DNA from: JANXVR01 sp034667405
GTDB lineage: Bacteria; Actinomycetota; UBA4738; HRBIN12
DNA length: 64,000 nucleotides
Direction of reading: 5' to 3'
Assembly (NCBI GenBank): GCA_034667405.1
Contig: JAXDJX010000019.1
Location: forward strand, 310,001 to 374,000
In this document: positions 58,663 to 64,000 of the stretch, one piece after another
How the letters are laid out: each line of letters begins with the position of its first letter
Position numbering within the stretch: the first letter of the stretch is position 1
The notes under the pieces: generated by a model
The model's input: only the letters and a program-made list of their open reading frames with translations
What the model was told of the DNA's origin: nothing
Database searches by the model: none
Program-made: the position numbers and the translations under genes

Positions 58663-59117
58663 GGGCGCCGGCCTCTAACCCCCGCTTCGATCTGACGCTT
58701 CTGCGCGAGGACACCTCGGCGAAGGCCCAGCTGGGCCCCGCCTACCGCGTTCAGGCTCGCGGCACCGAAGCGACCGAGCGGCCCCTTGAAGCGGTAGTCC
58801 ACCTGCTGGCGCAACACGCTCCTATCGAACGGCATGGACGCGACGGACGTGGTCACCGTGGCCTCGAGCAACCCTTCGAGGCGAAGGCGCGATCGCCACG
58901 GCGGCTCCCATTCCAATATCTGCACCTTCACGACCGAACGTACCCCCATGAACCCCATCGTGACGTCGTACCGAACACCCGGCGCGAACCCCTCCGGGGG
59001 CAGCCGAACGCTGACGATGTGACGGTCCCAGTGCGCCAGATTCTTCGGGTCGCTCACGATCGCCCACACCCGCTCTGGTGGGGCCTCCACTTCAACCGAG
59101 ACCTCAACGGTAGTCAC
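58659..59117 (-). CDS. SRPBCC-family (START-like) ligand-binding protein
   Basis: 152 residues. Typical start TTVEVSVEVEAPPERVWAIVSDPKNLAHWDRHI with the helix-grip fold and C-terminal helix. These proteins bind hydrophobic ligands such as polyketides or lipids. GTG 59117 overlaps the PNPOx-like gene stop; the gene sits between a PNPOx-like and a PAP2 gene with overlaps on both sides. Confidence 0.82.
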   Translation of the reverse strand: MTTVEVSVEVEAPPERVWAIVSDPKNLAHWDRHIVSVRLPPEGFAPGVRYDVTMGFMGVRSVVKVQILEWEPPWRSRLRLEGLLEATVTTSVASMPFDRSVLRQQVDYRFKGPLGRFGAASLNAVGGAQLGLRRGVLAQKRQIEAGVRGRRP

Positions 59118-60061
59118 TCCACCACCGCGCTCCCGCTTGACCAACCCTGCCACCACACCAGTCGCGACGGGCTGACGCGGACCAGCGCGTCTGCCCCGGG
59201 CGCCATGTCCGCTGCCAGCGCGCGAGCCGTCTTCACACCCGAGCCCAACTGTTCGCCAACGTAGCTGGATCCGGTGCCCTGGACCATGGCGCCCACCATG
59301 TCCTTCGCTCGCCACGCGGAGGGTTTGTCCACCGTGAGCGACACCGGGGCGTCGGGTCCGGCGCCGGCCAGAGCGAGGGTCTCCGCTGGCAATGCCGCAT
59401 ACAGCGCCGCCTTCTCGGCGCGCCAACGCGCCGGCAGCACGACGGGACCACGCGCTCCAAGCACGGTCAGCGCGCCCTCGCCAGACCGGCCCAGTTCCTC
59501 TCGGAGATCGGTCGGAAGCGCCGCCAACGGATCGCTGCCCTTCTTCACGCCACGGAACGTCGGGTGGGAGGAAACCTCGCCGCCCCACCGACCCTTGCCT
59601 TCCTGCACACCGTCGTCCTCGAGCAGGGCGGTTCGTTCAAGGTCGATGGCGACGAAGACGCGACCGGGGGGCATCCAAGCGAGCGGCACCTGCCGGGCGT
59701 CCATGGCGTAGCCGGCGAAGAAGCGGGCGTTCTTCCGGCTGAACTTCGCTGTGGCGCGCGTCAGGGAGACCGCACCGGTCACGGCCGAGCCCCAGGATGC
59801 GCGATCCAGTGCGTCGTACGTGGTCACCGTGCCCGTGAACGTCACCGATGCGGCCCCGTGGCGGATCATCCCGGAGACGCCCGGATCGACTTTCCATGCC
59901 CGCGCCTTCACCGACCCGCGCGAAGTGGTGAGCCACAGGCGCCCCCCCGAATAGGCGAAGACCAACGGCGTGCAATGCGGGCCTCCCGGCGTGATGGTCG
60001 CCACCGCGCAGAACGGACCCTCGTCCAACACCGTCTGGACCGCCGTAGAGAGGAAGCTCAT
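59114..60061 (-). CDS. PNPOx-like flavin/F420/heme-binding split-barrel protein with extra C-terminal domain
   Basis: 315 residues. The first 150 residues match the split-barrel fold: LDEGPFCAVATITPGGPHCTPLVFAYSGGRLWLTTSRGS, followed by a VSGMIRHGAASVTFTG strand pair. A further 140 residues (from about 175) with ALPTDLREELGR and VVLPARWRAEKAALYAALPAETLALAGAG look like a second copy of a degenerate barrel. Ligand unknown. ATGA overlap with the CPBP gene and GTGA overlap with the SRPBCC gene. Confidence 0.75.
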   Translation of the reverse strand: MSFLSTAVQTVLDEGPFCAVATITPGGPHCTPLVFAYSGGRLWLTTSRGSVKARAWKVDPGVSGMIRHGAASVTFTGTVTTYDALDRASWGSAVTGAVSLTRATAKFSRKNARFFAGYAMDARQVPLAWMPPGRVFVAIDLERTALLEDDGVQEGKGRWGGEVSSHPTFRGVKKGSDPLAALPTDLREELGRSGEGALTVLGARGPVVLPARWRAEKAALYAALPAETLALAGAGPDAPVSLTVDKPSAWRAKDMVGAMVQGTGSSYVGEQLGSGVKTARALAADMAPGADALVRVSPSRLVWWQGWSSGSAVVE

Positions 60062-60705
60062 AGCGGCATCATCTCGCGTGACGCCGCTTCCGCTCGGCCC
60101 GAACTTGGCGGGAAGGCAAGCATGAGTCCGGTCCAGAGCCCGTGACACAGCACCGACGCAAGGATCCCGCCCGTGAGAAGGGCCAACCCTCCCCACACGA
60201 GTCCTCCGACCACTGCGGCGGCAAGCATCGGCAAGCTGCCGCTCACCGCCTTCGTTCCGATATAGCCGATCCAGGTCACCGCCGTACCAACGGCCTCCGA
60301 GGAATGGGTGCCGACCAACCCCTGCACCAACCCTCTCCAGAACAACTCTTCGCCCGGCACGGCGATGAGCACCGCGAGCACCAGGCCCAGCGGGAGCGGA
60401 ACGCGCGACGCCCGCGAGTAGCGGTCGGCCACGTGCGCACGGAACACCGGCACTCGGTCGGCGATAGCGACGAACGCACGCGTCGCCCAGTAGAGCGCGA
60501 CACCGGTGGCAACACCGAGTGAGACGGCGGCGCCCGCCGTGGAGTCCGTGAACCAATCCGCCCGCCATGCAAGGAGCGCAACCGCGCCCTGCAAGAGGAA
60601 CACAGGGACCATCAGATTCCATTCGTTGGCCGTGCCCGGACGAGCGACGATCCTCCACGCGATCATCTCGACGCACACGAGGACGACGATCAGCGCGACT
60701 CGCAT
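60058..60705 (-). CDS. CPBP-family intramembrane metalloprotease
   Basis: 215 residues, about six membrane helices. The glutamate motif EELFWRG (E-E-x3-R) and later HxxxN/D-like LCHGLWTG are the catalytic signature of the CAAX-protease/Abi family, which includes bacteriocin-immunity and prenyl-protein proteases. Substrate unknown. Preceded by the membrane protein gene 3 bases upstream and overlapping the PNPOx-like gene. Confidence 0.85.
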   Translation of the reverse strand: MRVALIVVLVCVEMIAWRIVARPGTANEWNLMVPVFLLQGAVALLAWRADWFTDSTAGAAVSLGVATGVALYWATRAFVAIADRVPVFRAHVADRYSRASRVPLPLGLVLAVLIAVPGEELFWRGLVQGLVGTHSSEAVGTAVTWIGYIGTKAVSGSLPMLAAAVVGGLVWGGLALLTGGILASVLCHGLWTGLMLAFPPSSGRAEAASREMMPL

Positions 60706-60708
60706 CGG

Positions 60709-61488
60709 CTACCTGTCGAAGAAGCGGGTCTTCACCGCGACCTCGGCCGTGAATGCGGTCACCACGGCAAGGTAGTAGAAGCCGGTGGCCGACTGGACGG
60801 CGGATCCTCGCTCGCCACGGAGCGCGGCCTTCACCATGACGCCGATCAAGAGGGTCGTGCCCGCCATGCCGAGAGCGATCCATGGCGCCAGCCCCCCAGC
60901 GGTCAGCAGCGGATTGAATGACTGCGATGACCCCGTCCCGCTGAACCCGCCGCTGATGACCGCGCCTGCCTCGAGCACCACCGCGACCAAGAGGATGGTC
61001 GCGTAGCGATTGATGGGCGCACGGGACAGTCCGCGGTCGGTGAGATACCAGTGGCCGAGCATCAGGCCATCCACCACTGCACCCAGGAACGCCGCCCCGG
61101 CCGCCAGCTGGAGGGACCCGAGGACCGACCCCTGGCGTGAGAGCGGTGCCATCTCCACCAGGGTGGCTATCGCCGCCAGAACGGACACCCAGCCAACGAC
61201 CCTGGCTGCCAGGGCTTGCCGAACGAACAACAGCACAGTGAAGAGAGCCACGAGCACCAGGGTTGCGAGAGTCAGCCGCACGGCCCACGTGCCGGAGCTG
61301 TTCCCCGGGAGAGCTCCTGCCTTCGCCGATGCCCACGCTCCGAGCGCGAACACCGCGTAGAGGACGCCGTTAAGTTTGAAGAACCCGCGTTTGACCTCTC
61401 CCCAGACGGGGGTGAGCCAGAGGAACGCGAGGCCGCCCGCCATCACCTGGGCGAGCACGAGCGCCATGACTCCGGCCGAGCCGTTCAC
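60709..61488 (-). CDS. Hypothetical polytopic membrane protein
   Basis: 259 residues, not recognised; seven to eight hydrophobic helices, no obvious motif. A TAGGCT -10 on the minus strand (61511-61516) predicts transcription starting near 61503 and GTG 61488 has a GAGGCGG site, so 61488 is favoured over a GTG at 61524 that precedes the -10. Heads the five-gene block with the CPBP, PNPOx-like, SRPBCC and PAP2 genes. Confidence 0.6.
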   Translation of the reverse strand: MNGSAGVMALVLAQVMAGGLAFLWLTPVWGEVKRGFFKLNGVLYAVFALGAWASAKAGALPGNSSGTWAVRLTLATLVLVALFTVLLFVRQALAARVVGWVSVLAAIATLVEMAPLSRQGSVLGSLQLAAGAAFLGAVVDGLMLGHWYLTDRGLSRAPINRYATILLVAVVLEAGAVISGGFSGTGSSQSFNPLLTAGGLAPWIALGMAGTTLLIGVMVKAALRGERGSAVQSATGFYYLAVVTAFTAEVAVKTRFFDR

Positions 61489-61510
61489 CGTCCGCCTCGC
61501 ATCGCGCGAC

Positions 61511-61553
61511 AGCCTAGCGGGCACACGTCGAGAGGAACCCGCGCCGGTAGGCT
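61511..61553. promoter_or_regulatory. Divergent TAGGCT -10 boxes between membrane protein and methyltransferase genes
   Basis: Minus-strand TAGGCT at 61511-61516 and plus-strand TAGGCT at 61548-61553. The plus one is exactly 6 bases before ATG 61560 (leaderless); the minus one gives a short leader to GTG 61488. Confidence 0.5.
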
Positions 61554-61559
61554 GTGCGG

Positions 61560-62348
61560 ATGCAGGATTGGCGCTCGTACGACGGCGTGGCCACGATCTA
61601 TGAACGCATCCACGCTGCCCGATTGGCCGAGGTCGCGAAGGATCTCTTCGTGTCCAGCGGCCTGAAGGCCGGAGACCGAGTGCTCGACGTCGGTACTGGG
61701 ACCGGGGCAGCGTTGGAAGGTGCCGTGGCGGCCGGCGCGTGGGCTACCGGGATAGACGCGTCGTTCCAGATGGTTGCCGAAGGACACAGGGTTCGGCCTG
61801 TTCGTCTCTGCGCCGCCGAGGCCGTCAACCTTCCGTTCGACGATGGAACGTTCGATGTGGTGACGGCCAACTTCGTGGTCGCGCATTTCACGAAGGCGGA
61901 GACCGCGCTACACGACATGCTCCGCGTGCTGAAGCGTGGGGGACGGATCGCGGTGTCGTCGTGGTCCGACGGACGGGACGCGTTCTCCGACACCTGGCGC
62001 GAGATGGTCGAGACCATCGTGCCCAGGGCCATGCTCGAACCGACCTACGGCCGCGCCGTCCCCGGACACGGACGATTCGCGAAACGCACCGAGCTGGAAG
62101 AACTGTTCCTTGACGCCGGCCTTCGCCACGTGCGGAGCGAACCGCAGCGGTATCGGTGGACCTACAGCGTGGACGACTACGTGGACGGCCTTTCCGTATT
62201 CGCGACCGGGCGGTTCGTGCGACAGATGCTTGGCGAACCCGAATGGGACGCGTTCATCGAACGCGCTAAAGCGGTGTTCCGTGAGCGATTCGCCGACCCA
62301 CTCAACGACTTCCGCGACGTGCTTGTTTGCGTCGGAACGAAGGAGTAG
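61560..62348 (+). CDS. Class I SAM-dependent methyltransferase (UbiE/MenG-like)
   Basis: 262 residues. SAM motif I VLDVGTGTGAALEGAVAAGAW, motif II TGIDAS, motif III NLPFDDGTFDVVTANFVVAHF and post-motif LHDMLRVLKRGGRIAVSSWSDG. Start region WRSYDGVATIYERIHAARL is typical of UbiE-type small-molecule methyltransferases. The C-terminal helical part probably binds substrate. An in-frame GTG at 61554 directly abuts the -10 and is not favoured. Confidence 0.87.
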   Translation: MQDWRSYDGVATIYERIHAARLAEVAKDLFVSSGLKAGDRVLDVGTGTGAALEGAVAAGAWATGIDASFQMVAEGHRVRPVRLCAAEAVNLPFDDGTFDVVTANFVVAHFTKAETALHDMLRVLKRGGRIAVSSWSDGRDAFSDTWREMVETIVPRAMLEPTYGRAVPGHGRFAKRTELEELFLDAGLRHVRSEPQRYRWTYSVDDYVDGLSVFATGRFVRQMLGEPEWDAFIERAKAVFRERFADPLNDFRDVLVCVGTKE

Positions 62349-62990
62349 TTACGACGGATCCGAGGACTCGGACTCAGGTCGGGCCGGGAGCATCGAACGG
62401 CTCGCTACCACCGAATCGGCGACATCGATGAGCTTGCGATTCGATCGTCTCGCCTCGTCGCGGAGCATGGCGAACGCCGTGTGTTCGTCGAGGTTGTGGC
62501 GCTCCATCAAGATCCCTTTCGCGCGCTCCGTGATGGCCCGCCGTCCGAACGCGCCTTCAAGGTCGTGATACTCCGCGAATCGCCGAAGCACGATGTCGAT
62601 GGCGCTCTGCATCTCCTCCGGATCGTGGCCCTCGGCGATGTAGGCGAAGATGCCCCGCCTCGCGGCCTCGCTGATGAACGAACGATCCTGCACGTCGAGG
62701 ACGGCGATGACCGGACAGGTGGCCTCATGCACGATCCGGTCGATCAGGTCCAACGCCTTCGCCGTGGATTCGTGCACGATCACGAGCGCTACATCGGGAC
62801 GCTCTACCGCGGTGAGTTGAGCAACGTCGGGCAAGGACGACTCTCTAGCAACGACGTCGTGACCCAACGCGGCGACCGTGCGCGTGACCAGATCCAGTCG
62901 TACCCCGGGTCCGTCGGCGACCAGAACCCGCAGGCGCGAGACGCTCTCCATCGGCTTCATTCCCATCTCGTCGGACGAAGGAGATGGCAC
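62349..62990 (-). CDS. ANTAR-domain antitermination regulator with degenerate receiver
   Basis: 213 residues. The N-terminal domain (about 20-140) has the receiver fold (LRVLVADGPGVRLDLVTRTV), but the expected phospho-acceptor position in PDVALVIVHES is not an aspartate, as in AmiR-like pseudo-receivers. The C-terminal ANTAR (about 150-200) reads RRAITERAKGILMERHNLDEHTAFAMLRDEARRSNRKL, which binds paired RNA hairpins. Its stop abuts the methyltransferase stop, tail to tail. Start uncertain (GTG 62990 or ATGs 24-36 bases later). Confidence 0.83.
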   Translation of the reverse strand: MPSPSSDEMGMKPMESVSRLRVLVADGPGVRLDLVTRTVAALGHDVVARESSLPDVAQLTAVERPDVALVIVHESTAKALDLIDRIVHEATCPVIAVLDVQDRSFISEAARRGIFAYIAEGHDPEEMQSAIDIVLRRFAEYHDLEGAFGRRAITERAKGILMERHNLDEHTAFAMLRDEARRSNRKLIDVADSVVASRSMLPARPESESSDPS

Positions 62991-63066
62991 GGATGCGGCG
63001 TGCTTTGGGTGTGCGCCTGTGATCCGCGTCTTTCTCCGCCACGACCCGCTCGCTCGGAGTCAGACC

Positions 63067-63091
63067 GTTCTGTCTAGCCGGGTAAGGGTAT
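63067..63091 (+). promoter_or_regulatory. Possible SigF/SigB-type stress promoter (GTTC-N15-GGGTAT)
   Basis: GTTC at 63067-63070, 15-base spacer, GGGTAT at 63086-63091, close to the actinobacterial SigF consensus GTTT-N15-17-GGGTAT. It reads toward the STAS genes, 230 bases downstream. The intervening leader contains no convincing gene. Confidence 0.45.
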
Positions 63092-63220
63092 TCCTCCTCA
63101 ACAACGAGCGCAAGGCAGGTCGGGCACAGGGAATCGACGGCGGTCTGCTGTCCCCCGCCTGGCCTTCCCCCGTGTTGCCGACCTATACATCACCGTCCCA
63201 GAGGAGTACGCTGCGTTGGC

Positions 63221-63258
63221 CGGACCCTAACTCACGGCCCGCGCAGTTCGGACCCTAA
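63221..63258. repeat. 10-bp direct repeat upstream of the STAS genes
   Basis: CGGACCCTAA occurs at 63221-63230 and again at 63249-63258, 28 bases apart, within the 330-bp gap between the ANTAR and STAS genes. Could be a regulator site; the minus-strand copies read TTAGGGTCCG. Confidence 0.4.
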
Positions 63259-63320
63259 TCCATGGTCATCGAACCGGAGCGGCGCGAGAGTGCGCCGACC
63301 CCTTTCAAGGGGAGCCCGTC

Positions 63321-63716
63321 ATGGGGTTCGTACCGCAGTTCTCCGCCACGAGCGATTCACGGGACGGGATCGTCGGCATCGCCCTCACCGGCGAACTCGA
63401 CATGGCTTCGCTTCCCGCCCTAGAAGGTCAACTGGCGACATCCGAACGTGACGGCGCCACGTCGATCATGCTGGACCTGCGCCACCTCACGTTCCTCGAT
63501 TACTCGGGAGTGCACGCCTTGCTCCGGGCACGCCATCGCGCCGATGCGAACGGACACCGACTCACCTTGGCCGGCGCGAGCCTGAGAACGCGACGCTTGT
63601 TCGCACTCACCGGCACGGAGTTCCTGCTGGACGAACAACCGGGCGTCAGCGCACTGCGCCCGAACGTTCCACTTGCGCCATCGCGAGACATCCGGCGATC
63701 GGCGAGTCATGGTTGA
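63321..63716 (+). CDS. STAS-domain anti-sigma factor antagonist
   Basis: 131 residues. SpoIIAA/RsbV-like fold: GIALTGELDMASLPALEGQL and IMLDLRHLTFLDYSGVHALLRA, the latter holding the phosphorylatable serine in DYSG. Opposes an anti-sigma kinase in partner-switching control of stress sigma factors. AAGGGGAG precedes ATG 63321. Overlaps the next STAS gene by 8 bases. Confidence 0.88.
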   Translation: MGFVPQFSATSDSRDGIVGIALTGELDMASLPALEGQLATSERDGATSIMLDLRHLTFLDYSGVHALLRARHRADANGHRLTLAGASLRTRRLFALTGTEFLLDEQPGVSALRPNVPLAPSRDIRRSASHG

Positions 63717-64000
63717 CACCGTCATCCCAACTCCGGCGAGTAGCCTCGAGTATGTTGAGCTCGTCGACGTTGAAGACGAGGTCGCCACCGGATTCTCGGG
63801 GTTGACCACCCGGATCGACTCGCGGAACGGCGTCGCAAGCATCACGCTCAGCGGCGAACTGGACGTGGCGACCGTTCCGGTGCTGGAACGCCACCTGGCC
63901 CTCTTCGAAAGCAACGGGATCGGGGGAATCATCCTGGATCTGCGCGAGCTGACGTTCCTCGACTACTCAGGGCTCCATATCTTCCTCGCCGCACATACCC
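63709..64000 (+). CDS. Second STAS-domain protein, partial (runs off the window)
   Basis: Starts at ATG 63709, overlapping the first STAS gene by 8 bases, and stays open to the window end. An N-terminal extension of about 35 residues precedes a STAS core, NGVASITLSGELDVATVPVLERHL and LDLRELTFLDYSGLHIFLA, clearly paralogous to the upstream protein, including the DYSG phosphorylation site. C-terminus not seen. Confidence 0.85.
   Translation, partial: MVDTVIPTPASSLEYVELVDVEDEVATGFSGLTTRIDSRNGVASITLSGELDVATVPVLERHLALFESNGIGGIILDLRELTFLDYSGLHIFLAAHT

Noticed and set aside
60062..61336. Upstream extension of the PNPOx-like gene to 740 residues
   Set aside because: The added sequence is Gly/Arg-rich, overlaps the CPBP and membrane protein genes, and the ATGA overlap at 60058-60061 marks the real start.
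1..64000. CRISPR arrays, phage defence systems, integrases, transposases, tRNA or rRNA genes
   Set aside because: I looked for regularly spaced repeats, Cas or defence motifs, DDE/tyrosine recombinase motifs and tRNA T-loop signatures and saw none convincing.

Overview
The window is GC-rich, densely packed chromosomal DNA with protein-coding genes on both strands. I see no tRNA, rRNA, CRISPR array, prophage or insertion sequence. The gene content points to an actinomycete-type bacterium (Actinomycetota, lineage not resolvable by eye): a DUF5319 protein, LigD in Pol-PE-ligase order, a SigK/RskA-like sigma/anti-sigma pair, an ANTAR regulator, STAS anti-sigma antagonists, a GlpX-type FBPase and an F420-type LLM oxidoreductase. 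GTG and TTG starts are frequent, and junctions of the ATGA/GTGA/TGATG type link most operon genes. Many transcription units appear leaderless, with a TAnnnT-like -10 box 6-9 bases before the start codon.

Layout. 1-4.5 kb: end of a phosphoesterase, LigD, and a universal stress protein fused to a Rieske domain. 4.5-6.8 kb: membrane protein, DUF5319/zinc-ribbon protein, LmbE-type deacetylase, DUF1801 protein. 6.8-14.2 kb: arginine operon argC-J-B-D-R-G-H (minus strand, every junction overlapping, no argF), read from a promoter whose -10 lies in an ARG-box-like palindrome. 14.3-23.5 kb: GH114-like protein, RmuC, class III aminotransferase, C45-type hydrolase, MarR regulator, amidohydrolase plus cupin, NAD(P)-binding protein, TauE/SafE permease plus a stress protein. 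23.5-28.6 kb: membrane class III nucleotidyl cyclase, a decayed VOC gene, a P-loop ATPase, Lon. 28.7-42.9 kb: TldD/TldE, CBS protein, methyltransferase, HAD hydrolase, RNA methylase, a large secreted beta-propeller, PHP hydrolase, VIT1-like transporter, FMN hydroxyacid oxidase, PgsA-like enzyme, epimerase, GlpX.

42.8-45.8 kb holds a zinc-type ABC transporter (binding protein, ATPase, permease) divergent from an ArsR/SmtB regulator carrying a complete alpha-5 zinc site. 45.8-52 kb: HARE-HTH protein coupled to an LLM oxidoreductase, the RskA/SigK-like pair divergent from NfeD and slipin, and a lone PilT. 52.1-57 kb: a Cys-containing SufR-like regulator divergent from the Mrp iron-sulfur carrier, DinB, cytochrome bd (cydAB). 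57-61.5 kb: a divergent Lgt-like protein and a tightly overlapping five-gene block (membrane protein, CPBP protease, PNPOx-like, SRPBCC, PAP2). 61.5-64 kb: methyltransferase, ANTAR regulator and two overlapping STAS genes behind a possible SigF/SigB-type promoter.

The best-supported cooperating sets are arginine biosynthesis, zinc uptake with a local sensor, TldD/TldE, NfeD/slipin, cytochrome bd and the sigma/anti-sigma pair. I did not find a clearly new defence or mobile system. The most unusual items are the USP-Rieske fusion, the zinc importer facing an alpha-5-site repressor, the CPBP/PNPOx/SRPBCC/PAP2 block and the pervasive leaderless promoter layout.
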